A DNA stretch of 64,000 nt from FEN-1219 sp039933105 (GTDB lineage Bacteria > Pseudomonadota > Gammaproteobacteria > Steroidobacterales > Rariloculaceae), in the NCBI GenBank assembly GCA_039933105.1, contig JBDTOT010000001.1, positions 1 through 64,000 on the forward strand. Direction: 5' to 3'. Position 1 is the stretch's first letter, and each line of letters opens with the position of its first letter. The position numbers were made by a program, and so were the translations under genes. The notes under the pieces were generated by a model, which was not told the origin of the DNA, searched no databases, and saw only the letters and a list, made by a program, of their open reading frames with translations. Below, one piece after another: positions 8,133 through 16,215 of the stretch.

Positions 8133-9425
8133 CTAGCGCTCCTGGATGCCCTGAGTGCTCGTACTCGTTGGATTGTGGGAAGGCGCCAACTGACCTTCCC
8201 AGCGTGCCACGACGGCCGTCGCGACGCTGTTGCCGATGACGTTCGTCGCCGAGCGCCCCATGTCGAGAAAATGATCAACGCCGAGCAACAGCACCAGCCC
8301 CGCTACCGGAATGTCGAACTGTGCGAGTGTCGCTGCGATGACCACCAGCGATGCGCGCGGTACGCCGGCCATGCCCTTCGACGTCAGCATGAGGATCGCC
8401 ACCATCACGATCTGTTGAGGTAGCGGGATCTCGATGCCGTATACCTGCGCGATGAACATCACGGCGAACGTGCAGTACATCATCGAGCCGTCGAGGTTGA
8501 ACGAATAGCCCACCGGTAACACGAAGCTCGCGACGCGATTGCTGACGCCGAATTGCTCCAGCACTTCGAGTGTCTTCGGGTACGCCGCTTCGGAGGTTGC
8601 CGTCGAGAACGCGAGCAGCACGGGCCCTCGCACGCGCCTCATGAGATCCAGAACCCGTCGCCCGAGCACCAGGGAGCCGAGCGCTGCGAGCACTACCCAC
8701 AAAATGAGAATGCCGAGATAGAACTCGCCGACGAACAATCCATACACGCGAAGGACGCCGACACCCTCCTTTGCCACGGTACTCGCAAGTGCGCCAAACA
8801 CGGCGAGCGGCGCAAACAGCATCACGTAGCCGGTGACGCGCAGCATGATCAGCGACACGCCTTCGAGGGCATCGAGGACGGCCCTCGCGCGCTCGCCGAG
8901 GCCGGCCATGGCGACACCGAAGAACACCGAGAACACTACGATTTGCAGAATTTCGTTACGCGACATCGCGTCGACGATGCTCGTCGGGATCGTGTGCGAG
9001 ATGAATTCCTCGAGCGAAAGCGCGCCGGCTTTGAGGCCTGTCGACGCGTCTCCCGGCGGAATGGGTAGCTGCATGGCTTTGCCAGGCTCGAGCAAATCGA
9101 CGAGCACGAGCCCCAGAGTCAGGGAGACGAGCGAGGCGAATAGGAACCAGCCGAGCGCCTTCGTCCCAATGCGGCCGACCGTACGAATGTCGCCCATCCT
9201 CGCGATGCCGACCACGAGCGTGGCGAACACGAGCGGCGCGATGATCATCCTCACGAGCCGCAGGAACGCCGTCGGCAACAACGAGATCGAGTCGGCGAAG
9301 TGCGTGCTCGACTGCGGAAAGTACTCGTGACTGACCCAGCCCGCAGCGATGCCGAGAACCAGCGCGACGACGATGGCGGTCGTCAAACGGTTGCCCTGTC
9401 TCGAAGCGGTTGCGGGTTCGGCCAT
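8133..9425 (-). CDS. Dicarboxylate/amino acid:cation symporter
   Basis: This 430-residue member of the DctA/GltP (SDF) family has eight or more hydrophobic helices. The hairpin motif SFNLDGSMMY replaces the usual F-x-L-D-G-T, and the substrate-site segments TSKGMAGVPRAS and a later DHFLDMGRSATNVIGN motif are present. It should import C4-dicarboxylates or acidic amino acids with Na+ or H+. The ATG at 9425 gives the expected short cytoplasmic N-terminus before helix 1. It is divergent from the VOC gene at 9521; the 95-base gap between them shows no clear promoter box. Confidence 0.87.
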   Translation of the reverse strand: MAEPATASRQGNRLTTAIVVALVLGIAAGWVSHEYFPQSSTHFADSISLLPTAFLRLVRMIIAPLVFATLVVGIARMGDIRTVGRIGTKALGWFLFASLVSLTLGLVLVDLLEPGKAMQLPIPPGDASTGLKAGALSLEEFISHTIPTSIVDAMSRNEILQIVVFSVFFGVAMAGLGERARAVLDALEGVSLIMLRVTGYVMLFAPLAVFGALASTVAKEGVGVLRVYGLFVGEFYLGILILWVVLAALGSLVLGRRVLDLMRRVRGPVLLAFSTATSEAAYPKTLEVLEQFGVSNRVASFVLPVGYSFNLDGSMMYCTFAVMFIAQVYGIEIPLPQQIVMVAILMLTSKGMAGVPRASLVVIAATLAQFDIPVAGLVLLLGVDHFLDMGRSATNVIGNSVATAVVARWEGQLAPSHNPTSTSTQGIQER

Positions 9426-9520
9426 GGTTGGATCATAGCAGCGGCGCTTGCGTCTCTCGATCACGCACGGCGATGATGCCGTCAGCGTCGCGTTCGGCAC
9501 GCAACGATCATGGGAGCGAA

Positions 9521-10066
9521 GTGGTAGCCAAGACTTTCGGCTTCGGGCAACGCGCGGGTCAGGTCGTCCAGACGGCCTACGTCGTGCAGAGCATCCGCCC
9601 CGCAATCGACTGGTGGATCAAAGACGGCAGAGCGGGACCGTTCTTCTTGCTCGACAGCTTCACCAGCGGCGAGCAACGCTACCGCGGTCAACCGACGACG
9701 GCCGACGTGAGCATCGCGATGGGTTTCGCGGGCCACATGATGATCGAGCTGATCCAGCCGCGCGACGACAAGCCGTCCGTTTACCGAGAGACCGTGCAGG
9801 CGCGCGGTTACGGTTTTCACCACCTCGGGATCGCATTCGAGGACGTCGAAGCCGAGCGCTTCAAATACGAGGGGCGCGGCTATCACGTAGCGTTCTCGGC
9901 GCCGGTGCCGAGCGGCGGCACCGTCTACTACATGGGCGAAGGGGCAGACGCGCCGGGCTTCGTCGAGCTGATCCCCGCAACGGCAGGCATGGACGAGATG
10001 TTCACGCGCTACTGGCAAGCGTCCGTGGATTGGGACGGCAAGGATTCGATTCGGCCGTTCGGCTGA
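9521..10066 (+). CDS. VOC family (glyoxalase-like) protein
   Basis: The product has 181 residues in a vicinal-oxygen-chelate fold. The N-terminal VVQTAYVVQSIRPAIDWW matches the first beta-alpha unit, and a later FHHLGIAFEDVEAE and PGFVELIP give the typical metal-site His and Glu positions. The GTG at 9521 is selected because a GGAG sits 4 bases upstream. Substrate is unknown; family members include methylmalonyl-CoA epimerase-like and ring-cleavage-like proteins. Confidence 0.75.
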   Translation: MVAKTFGFGQRAGQVVQTAYVVQSIRPAIDWWIKDGRAGPFFLLDSFTSGEQRYRGQPTTADVSIAMGFAGHMMIELIQPRDDKPSVYRETVQARGYGFHHLGIAFEDVEAERFKYEGRGYHVAFSAPVPSGGTVYYMGEGADAPGFVELIPATAGMDEMFTRYWQASVDWDGKDSIRPFG

Positions 10067-10181
10067 GCGGGCGGCCGTCAAACCCAGGCGGGCCGGGCCC
10101 CGCCCCTCGCCGTTGCGTTTTTGGCCGGTGCGTGGCGCAATAGCGCCCCCGCGCGCAAGCCTTCGAAACAGCCGATTCACC

Positions 10182-11522
10182 GTGCCCCGAGCCGTCACCA
10201 AGACCAAAGCGCCGAAAATCGGCTTCGTGAGCCTCGGCTGTCCGAAGGCCCTCGTCGATTCCGAACGTATCCTGTCGCAGCTGCGCGCCGAGGGCTACGA
10301 GACCGCGGCCGACTACGCAGGCGCCGACGTCGTGGTCGTGAATACGTGCGGCTTTCTCGACAGTGCGCGCGCCGAATCGCTGGACGCCATCGGCGAAGCG
10401 CTCGCGGAGAACGGCCGCGTGATCGTGACCGGCTGTCTCGGTGCCGAAGCCCAGACCATCCGCGACGTACATCCAAACGTGCTGGCGATCACGGGCCCGC
10501 ATCAATACGAAGCGGTGGTCAGCGCCGTGCACGATGCAGTGCCCGCGCCGCACGATCCGTTCGTGAATCTGGTGCCGCCGCAGGGCGTGAAGCTCACGCC
10601 ACGGCATTACGCCTATTTGAAAATCTCGGAAGGCTGCAACCACCGCTGCAGTTTCTGCATCATCCCGCGCTTGCGCGGCGACCTCGTGAGCCGCCCCGCC
10701 AGCGACGTGCTCGGCGAAGCCGAGCGGCTGGTGCGCGCGGGAGTTCGCGAGCTGCTCGTGATCTCGCAGGACACCAGCGCGTATGGCGTAGACATTAAAT
10801 ACAAGGAGTCGCAGTGGCGCGGCCGCGCCGTGCCGGCTCGAATCACGGACCTCGCCGCGGCTCTGGGCGAGCTCGGTGCGTGGGTACGCCTGCACTACGT
10901 GTACCCGTATCCGCACGTAGACCAGCTGATCCCGCTGATGGCGCAAGGCAAGGTGCTGCCGTATCTCGACATTCCGTTCCAGCACGCGAGCCCGAAGATC
11001 TTGAAGGCCATGAAGCGGCCCGCGGCGGAAGCGAAGACGCTGCAACGCATTCGCGACTGGCGCACCGCGGTGCCCGAGCTCACGATTCGGTCGACGTTCA
11101 TCGTCGGCTTTCCCGGCGAAACTGAGCAAGATTTCCAGCAGCTACTCGATTGGCTCGAAGAAGCAGAGCTCGACCGCGTCGGCTGTTTCCGCTACGAGGC
11201 GGTGCAGGACGCGGTCGCGAACGCGCTGCCGAACGCCGTGCCTGAAGAGGTAAAGGAAGAACGCTGGCACCGCTTCATGGCCGCGCAGCAGAAGATCAGC
11301 GCGCGCCGCATGCAGCGGCGCGTGGGCAAGGACATCGCCGTGATCATCGACGAAGTCGACGGCGAGCAGGCGCTCGGCCGTTCGATGGCGGACGCGCCGG
11401 AGATCGACGGCCACGTGTACCTACCCGCCGGCAAGGGCGCGAAGAAGCTCAAAGCCGGAACCGTGCTCACGGCGCGCGTCACGTCCGCCGACGAATACGA
11501 CCTCTGGGCCGAGCCGCTCTAG
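10182..11522 (+). CDS. rimO: Ribosomal protein S12 methylthiotransferase
   Basis: This 446-residue radical-SAM methylthiotransferase modifies the conserved aspartate of ribosomal protein S12. The N-terminal UPF0004 domain holds the auxiliary cluster cysteines C20, C56 and C85 (in LGCPKA, NTCGFLD and GCLG). The radical-SAM motif CNHRCSFC supplies C152, C156 and C159. A TRAM domain occupies roughly the last 65 residues. The GTG at 10182 is the best placed start before KIGFVSLGCPK, although no strong ribosome site is visible. The first motif and length separate it from MiaB. Confidence 0.92.
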   Translation: MPRAVTKTKAPKIGFVSLGCPKALVDSERILSQLRAEGYETAADYAGADVVVVNTCGFLDSARAESLDAIGEALAENGRVIVTGCLGAEAQTIRDVHPNVLAITGPHQYEAVVSAVHDAVPAPHDPFVNLVPPQGVKLTPRHYAYLKISEGCNHRCSFCIIPRLRGDLVSRPASDVLGEAERLVRAGVRELLVISQDTSAYGVDIKYKESQWRGRAVPARITDLAAALGELGAWVRLHYVYPYPHVDQLIPLMAQGKVLPYLDIPFQHASPKILKAMKRPAAEAKTLQRIRDWRTAVPELTIRSTFIVGFPGETEQDFQQLLDWLEEAELDRVGCFRYEAVQDAVANALPNAVPEEVKEERWHRFMAAQQKISARRMQRRVGKDIAVIIDEVDGEQALGRSMADAPEIDGHVYLPAGKGAKKLKAGTVLTARVTSADEYDLWAEPL

Positions 11523-11610
11523 CTCACACGGCCACGCCGGCCGCCGCCCTACCGTAGCGCACCGCTCCCTCGCACCTGCCAGATCCTGGTGCACCGCGAG
11601 CGCTGGAAGC

Positions 11611-12297
11611 GTGGACGCGCGTGCGCGCACGTTTCTTGCAGTAGCCGAAACCTCCGACGACTTCGGCGGCCCCGGTGGGAGCCAGAAACCTTTGCGCATA
11701 TTGATCATCGACGAGAACGCCGTTCGCGCGGCAATTCTCGAAGAGGGCTTAAGGGACAGCTCTGCGATGGGCACGCCTGTCGTCGTGCATAAAATCGGAC
11801 ACGAAGCGGGCGATCTGCTGCCGCGGATCGCTGCCATCGATCCCGACGTGATCCTCATCGATCTCGAGAACCCAAGTCGCGACACGCTCGAGCAGATGTT
11901 CCAGGTGTCGCGACTCGCTAAGCGCCCCATTGCAATGTTCGTTGACCAGTCCGACAGCGAAACGGTGCAGGCCGCGATCGATGCCGGCGTATCGGCGTAC
12001 GTGGTCGACGGCCTGCGCCGCGAACGCGTGAAATCGATCCTCGACCTCACGATCAGTCGTTTCCGCGCGTTCGATCGTCTGCAGCGCGAGCTGTCCGAGG
12101 CGAAGTCCGCGCTCGAAGACCGCAAGTTCGTCGACCAGGCGAAGGCCATAGTGATGAAACAGAAGCGCATCGACGAGCAGAGTGCGTACGCGCTGCTGCG
12201 CCGCACGGCCATGAACCAAAACCGCAAGATCGCCGACCTCGCGCGGGCGCTCGTGGCCGCTGCCGCGCTGCTCGACGCCGGAGACGGGAATGACTAG
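11611..12297 (+). CDS. nasT: Nitrate-responsive ANTAR antiterminator NasT
   Basis: This 228-residue response-regulator-like protein has a receiver-type domain (about 28-150, with IIDEN and DPDVILIDLENP) joined by a coiled coil (about 150-180) to a C-terminal ANTAR RNA-binding domain. The latter is seen in AKAIVMKQKRIDEQSAYALLRR followed by AMNQNRKIADLARALV. ANTAR proteins stabilise a two-hexaloop RNA structure to prevent termination. In Azotobacter, Paracoccus and Bradyrhizobium NasT is held inactive by NasS until nitrate binds. The gene overlaps nasS by 8 bases and lies upstream of a leader with the matching RNA structure (13637-13710). Confidence 0.9.
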   Translation: MDARARTFLAVAETSDDFGGPGGSQKPLRILIIDENAVRAAILEEGLRDSSAMGTPVVVHKIGHEAGDLLPRIAAIDPDVILIDLENPSRDTLEQMFQVSRLAKRPIAMFVDQSDSETVQAAIDAGVSAYVVDGLRRERVKSILDLTISRFRAFDRLQRELSEAKSALEDRKFVDQAKAIVMKQKRIDEQSAYALLRRTAMNQNRKIADLARALVAAAALLDAGDGND

Positions 12298-13450
12298 ACG
12301 CATCGTTGCGGGCTTTGTGCCACTCGTCGACAGCGCCGTGCTCATCGCGGCGCGCGAGCTCGGGTTCGCGCGCGAGCACGGCATCGAGCTCATGCTCAAG
12401 AAGGAACCGTCGTGGGCTAGCCTGCGCGACCACCTCAATCTCGGCTACCTCGATTGCGCTCATGCGCTCGCGCCGCTGCCCATCGCCTCCGCCATCGGCG
12501 TGGGACAGGTGCGCTTCGAGTGCGCGGTACCATTCGTATTGAGCCGCGGCGGCAACGCCATCACGCTGGCGACCGCTCTGTTCGACGATATGTGTGCCGC
12601 CGCGGGGACAAGGCTCGCGGCGGAGCCGCACGCAACGGGCGCCGCGCTCGCGCGTGTCATGCGCAAACGCCGCGAACCGTTGACGCTCGGGATGGTGTTT
12701 CCGTTCTCGGCCCACAACTTCGATCTGCGGCACTGGCTTGCAGCCGCCGGCATTCATCCCGACCAGGACGTGCGACTCGTTGCGATACCGCCGCCGTTGA
12801 TGGTCGAGAGCCTGCGTGCCGGCCATGTCGATGGCTTCTGCGTTGGCGAGCCTTGGAACAGCGTTGCAGTGGCTCAGAGTTTAGGAAACATCGTCGCCAC
12901 GAAGTCGCAGCTGCTGCCGCGCAGCGCAGAGAAAGTACTGGCGGTGCCGCCCGCCCTTGCGAACAACGCCTCGGCGCTCGGCCCGCTGTTACGCACGCTC
13001 GTGGCTGCGGCTACGTGGGCCGACGACCGCGCGAATGCAGCGGAGCTCGCGCACCTCATGGCGACACCCGAGTACCTGGGCGTGCCAGCCGAACTGATCG
13101 AGGATGCGTTGCTCGGCGGCCTCGCATTGGGCGGCGGCCCGCGACTCGACGATCCCGACTTCCTGTTCTTCCACCGTCACTCGGCCAGCGTGCCGCACAG
13201 CGGCGAAGCGCTCTGGCTGTATGCGCAGATGGTCCGCTGGGGCCAGCTGCCTGCGACCGTAGCGAACCGCGAAATCGCCGCACGCGTATTTCGTCCGGAT
13301 CTTTATGAGCTGCATTTGGGTGAGACGCCCCCCGCGTCGGTACCGCAACCTTTCGACGACGCGCACTTCGATCCCGCCAACGTGGGCGCGTATCTCGACC
13401 GCTCAGACCTGCGCACGCCGTTCATTACGACCACGCATTCAGACGGGTAA
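12290..13450 (+). CDS. nasS: Nitrate sensor NasS (cytoplasmic NrtA-like protein)
   Basis: The product has 386 residues of the NrtA/SsuA nitrate-binding family but no signal peptide; it begins directly with VAGFVPLVDSAVLIAARELGF. Shared family motifs are GMVFPFSAHNFDLRHWLAAAGI and GFCVGEPWN. It is a close relative of the exported NrtA encoded 290 bases downstream, which has the equivalents MVFPVSTHNYELRYWLAAGGI and GYCVGEPWN. NasS binds nitrate or nitrite in the cytoplasm and releases NasT. The ATG overlaps the nasT stop region, so the two proteins are probably made in a fixed ratio. Confidence 0.9.
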   Translation: MTRRIVAGFVPLVDSAVLIAARELGFAREHGIELMLKKEPSWASLRDHLNLGYLDCAHALAPLPIASAIGVGQVRFECAVPFVLSRGGNAITLATALFDDMCAAAGTRLAAEPHATGAALARVMRKRREPLTLGMVFPFSAHNFDLRHWLAAAGIHPDQDVRLVAIPPPLMVESLRAGHVDGFCVGEPWNSVAVAQSLGNIVATKSQLLPRSAEKVLAVPPALANNASALGPLLRTLVAAATWADDRANAAELAHLMATPEYLGVPAELIEDALLGGLALGGGPRLDDPDFLFFHRHSASVPHSGEALWLYAQMVRWGQLPATVANREIAARVFRPDLYELHLGETPPASVPQPFDDAHFDPANVGAYLDRSDLRTPFITTTHSDG

Positions 13451-13453
13451 CGC

Positions 13454-13501
13454 TGCACCGGTTCGCGTCACCGATCGGGAACCCTGCGCCATCGTGGCGC
13501 A
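13454..13501 (+). promoter_or_regulatory. Paired NtrC-like enhancer sites
   Basis: TGCGCC-ATCGT-GGCGCA at 13485-13501 is a perfect 17-bp palindrome with the spacing of the NtrC consensus (TGCACC-N5-GGTGCA) and one transition per half. A second site at 13454-13470 has a perfect left half TGCACC but a poor right half GCGTCA. Their centres are 31 bp apart, about three helical turns, and lie about 110 and 141 bp upstream of the predicted start, close to the geometry of the E. coli glnA enhancers. Confidence 0.6.
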
Positions 13502-13576
13502 CAGCGTGCTACCCCTCGCGAGCGCGCGGGTGAGGAAAACCGCATAGCTACAGCGTTTTGCTCGTAGGGCTACCGC

Positions 13577-13592
13577 TGGCACGGGATTTGTA
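13577..13592 (+). promoter_or_regulatory. Sigma-54 (-24/-12) promoter of the nitrate operon
   Basis: TGGCACGGGATTTGTA matches the RpoN consensus TGGCACG-N4-TTGCW with a single change (T for C in the -12 GC). Spacing between the two blocks is correct. Transcription would start near 13603, leaving a leader of about 138 bases before nrtA. Confidence 0.75.
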
Positions 13593-13636
13593 TTGTGTTT
13601 CCCAAGGTCGTCGAGCTCGGAACGCTCGGCGCCACC

Positions 13637-13670
13637 GCCCAACGACGGGCTTTCACAGCAACGCCGCTGT
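13637..13670 (+). ncRNA. ANTAR two-hexaloop antiterminator RNA
   Basis: Hairpin P1 is GCCC-AACGAC-GGGC (13637-13650). Hairpin P2 is ACAGC-AACGCC-GCTGT (13655-13670). Both loops are six bases with A at position 1 and G at position 4, the defining residues of ANTAR targets. The linker is 4 bases. The 3' half of P2 (13663-13670) is the 5' arm of the terminator that follows, so the two structures exclude each other. NasT binding should favour P1-P2 and let transcription reach nrtA. Confidence 0.85.
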
Positions 13671-13710
13671 CGCACTTCGAAACACTCGGAGCGCACAGCG
13701 GCTTTTTTTT
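13663..13710 (+). terminator. Intrinsic attenuator in the nrtA leader
   Basis: GCCGCTGT (13663-13670) pairs perfectly with ACAGCGGC (13695-13702). The stem extends by three more pairs (13671-13673 with 13691-13693) past one bulged C at 13694, and is followed directly by eight T residues (13703-13710). This is a strong factor-independent terminator placed before the nrtA ribosome site, as expected for an attenuator. Confidence 0.88.
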
Positions 13711-13740
13711 GCGCCACTCATTCGCACGGAGGACGACTGC

Positions 13741-15105
13741 ATGCGGACGATCAGCAGAACGATGACAGGTCTAGCGGCATGCGCTGCCGCATTGCTCGTT
13801 ACGCATACAGCGCTCGCCGGAGAGCTCAAGCTCGAGAAGGACGAGCTCAAACTCGGCTTCATCAAGCTCACCGACATGGCGCCGCTCGCGGTCGCTTACG
13901 AGCTCGGCTACTTCGAGGACGAAGGCCTGTTCGTCACGCTCGAGCCGCAGGCGAACTGGAAGGTGCTGCTCGATCGCGTGCTGACTGGGGAACTCGACGG
14001 CGCCCACATGCTCGCAGGCCAACCGCTCGGTGCGTCGATCGGCATCGGCACGCGAGGCGAGATCGTGACGGCGTTTTCGATGGACTTGAACGGCAACGGC
14101 GTGACCGTCTCGAAGGAAGTCTGGGAACAGATGAAGACGCACTTGCCGAAGGGCGCGGACGGCAAACCGGTGCATCCCATTCGCGCCGACGCGCTGAAGC
14201 CCGTCGTCGACGCATACCGCGCCTCAGGCAAGCCATTCAACATGGCCATGGTCTTCCCCGTCTCCACGCACAACTACGAGTTGCGCTACTGGCTCGCGGC
14301 CGGCGGCATCAACCCTGGTTTGTACTCACCGGCCGACACCACGGGCCAAACCGGCGCCGAAGTGCTGCTGTCCGTCACGCCGCCGCCGCAAATGCCGGCG
14401 ACGCTCGAAGCCGGCACGATCTACGGCTACTGCGTCGGCGAGCCGTGGAATCAACAAGCCGTGTCGAAGGGCATCGGCGTACCGGTCGTGACGGACTACG
14501 AAATCTGGAAGAACAATCCGGAGAAAGTGTTTGGCGTGACCGAGGAGTGGGCGCGCAAGTATCCGAACACGCACCTGGCGCTGGTCAAGGCGCTGATCCG
14601 TGCCGCGATCTGGCTCGACGCCGACAACAACGCGAACCGCACGAAGGCTGTCGAGATCCTTGCGAAACCCCAGTACGTCGGCGCCGACAAGCAGGTGCTC
14701 GCAAACTCGATGACAGGCACGTTCGAGTACGAACGCGGCGACAAGCGCGCAGTGCCGGACTTCAACGTGTTCTTCCGCTACTTCGCGAACTACCCGTTCT
14801 ACTCCGACGCGGTCTGGTACCTCACGCAAATGCGCCGCTGGGGCCAGATCGCCGAAGCCAAGCCCGACCAGTGGTACGCCGACACGGCCAAGCGTGTGTA
14901 CCGCCCCGACGTGTACCTCGCGGCCGCGAAGATGCTCGTCGCCGAAGGTCGCGCACAGGAGAAGGACTTCCCGTGGACGAGCGATGGCTACCACGCGCCG
15001 CACGCGGACTTCATCGACGGCATCGCGTACGACGGCCACAAGCCGAACGCCTACCTCGCGAGCTTCGCGATCGGGCTGCAGGGCAAGACCGCCAACGCCC
15101 ACTGA
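13741..15105 (+). CDS. nrtA: Nitrate ABC transporter, periplasmic binding protein
   Basis: The 454-residue product begins with a Sec signal peptide (about residues 1-26, ending ALA). The mature protein is NrtA/NasF-like: KLGFIKLTDMAPLAVAYELG opens the fold, and GEPWNQQAVSKGIG is a later ligand-site loop. It captures nitrate (possibly nitrite) in the periplasm for NrtB and NrtCD. The ATG at 13741 follows GGAGG with 7-base spacing. It is the first structural gene after the attenuator; nrtB starts 19 bases after its stop. Confidence 0.92.
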   Translation: MRTISRTMTGLAACAAALLVTHTALAGELKLEKDELKLGFIKLTDMAPLAVAYELGYFEDEGLFVTLEPQANWKVLLDRVLTGELDGAHMLAGQPLGASIGIGTRGEIVTAFSMDLNGNGVTVSKEVWEQMKTHLPKGADGKPVHPIRADALKPVVDAYRASGKPFNMAMVFPVSTHNYELRYWLAAGGINPGLYSPADTTGQTGAEVLLSVTPPPQMPATLEAGTIYGYCVGEPWNQQAVSKGIGVPVVTDYEIWKNNPEKVFGVTEEWARKYPNTHLALVKALIRAAIWLDADNNANRTKAVEILAKPQYVGADKQVLANSMTGTFEYERGDKRAVPDFNVFFRYFANYPFYSDAVWYLTQMRRWGQIAEAKPDQWYADTAKRVYRPDVYLAAAKMLVAEGRAQEKDFPWTSDGYHAPHADFIDGIAYDGHKPNAYLASFAIGLQGKTANAH

Positions 15106-15124
15106 TGCGACAGAGGACGAAGCC

Positions 15125-16213
15125 ATGACGACACCCGCCAACATCGTCGAAGTCGCCGTGCGACGCCGGGCACCGAAACGTGCCGAGCGTTTCAGTCGCC
15201 TCATCGCACGCAGCGGCAGCTACCTCGCGCTCGTGGGCCTTGGCTGGCTCGTGCCGCTGTGCCGGCTCATAACCGGCGACGAGCCGCGCCGCCAACTGAC
15301 GGAGTTGTGGCAGGAGCTCGTCGTGCCGCTGTTGGCACTCGGCTGCATGCTGCTGATGTGGGGCATCCTCGCCCCGCGCATCGAGACGAGTCTCGGCACC
15401 GTTCCGAGCCCAGGCGCCGTGTGGGCGGAGGCTCGCAACCTCGTCACCGAGCACTACGCGGAACGCGAACGCGGCAGCGAGTTCTACGCACGCCAGCGCG
15501 AGCGCAGTGCAGCGCGGCTCGCCGACAACCCGGACGCAGACGTCAGAATCCGGCAGTACACAGGCAAGCCGACGTTCCTCGATCAAATCCTCACGAGTCT
15601 GCGCACTGTATTCGCGGGGTTCGTGCTCGCGACGCTGATCGCAGTACCGGTTGGAATCCTCGCGGGCCTATCGAAAACCGTGAACGCGGCCGTGAATCCG
15701 CTCGTGCAGCTGTTCAAGCCCGTGTCCCCTCTTGCGTGGCTGCCCATCGTGACGATGGTCGTCAGCGCGCTGTACGTGAGCAACGATCCATGGCTGTCGA
15801 AGTCGTTCGTGAATTCGGCGATCACCGTGACGCTATGCTCGCTGTGGCCGGCGCTGATAAACACGGCACTCGGCGTCGCCAGCATCGACCGCGACCTCAT
15901 GAACGTGGGCCGGGTGCTGCAACTCGGCTGGTTCGCGCGCGTGACGAAGATCGTGCTGCCGTCGGCGCTGCCGTTGATTTTCACCGGACTACGCCTCTCG
16001 CTCGGCGTGGGTTGGATGGTGCTGATCGCAGCCGAGATGCTCGCGCAGAACCCGGGCCTCGGAAAATTCGTGTGGGACGAGTTCCAAAACGGCTCGTCGA
16101 GCTCGCTCGCGCGAATCCTCGTGGCCGTGTTCACGATCGGCACGATCGGCTTCCTGCTCGACCGCGTGATGCTGGCGCTGCAGGCCGCGTTCACGCACAC
16201 GGCGACACGCTGA
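15125..16213 (+). CDS. nrtB: Nitrate ABC transporter, permease
   Basis: This 362-residue BPD_transp_1 permease has an N-terminal membrane region (about residues 30-85, two segments), a hydrophilic loop (about 95-150) and then the five to six helices of the permease core. The cytoplasmic coupling motif (EAA loop) is near residues 255-280, in the region GVASIDRDLMNVGRVLQLG. The N-terminal extension with two extra helices and the long loop are typical of the NrtB subgroup rather than SsuC. The ATG at 15125 follows a GAGGA about 9 bases upstream. The next gene starts 2 bases after its stop. Confidence 0.9.
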   Translation: MTTPANIVEVAVRRRAPKRAERFSRLIARSGSYLALVGLGWLVPLCRLITGDEPRRQLTELWQELVVPLLALGCMLLMWGILAPRIETSLGTVPSPGAVWAEARNLVTEHYAERERGSEFYARQRERSAARLADNPDADVRIRQYTGKPTFLDQILTSLRTVFAGFVLATLIAVPVGILAGLSKTVNAAVNPLVQLFKPVSPLAWLPIVTMVVSALYVSNDPWLSKSFVNSAITVTLCSLWPALINTALGVASIDRDLMNVGRVLQLGWFARVTKIVLPSALPLIFTGLRLSLGVGWMVLIAAEMLAQNPGLGKFVWDEFQNGSSSSLARILVAVFTIGTIGFLLDRVMLALQAAFTHTATR

Positions 16214-16215
16214 CC

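Noticed and set aside
10090..10135. GGCGGG/CCCGCC hairpin before rimO as an intrinsic terminator for the VOC gene
   Set aside because: The T-run is 14 bases away from the stem, so it does not have the structure of a factor-independent terminator.
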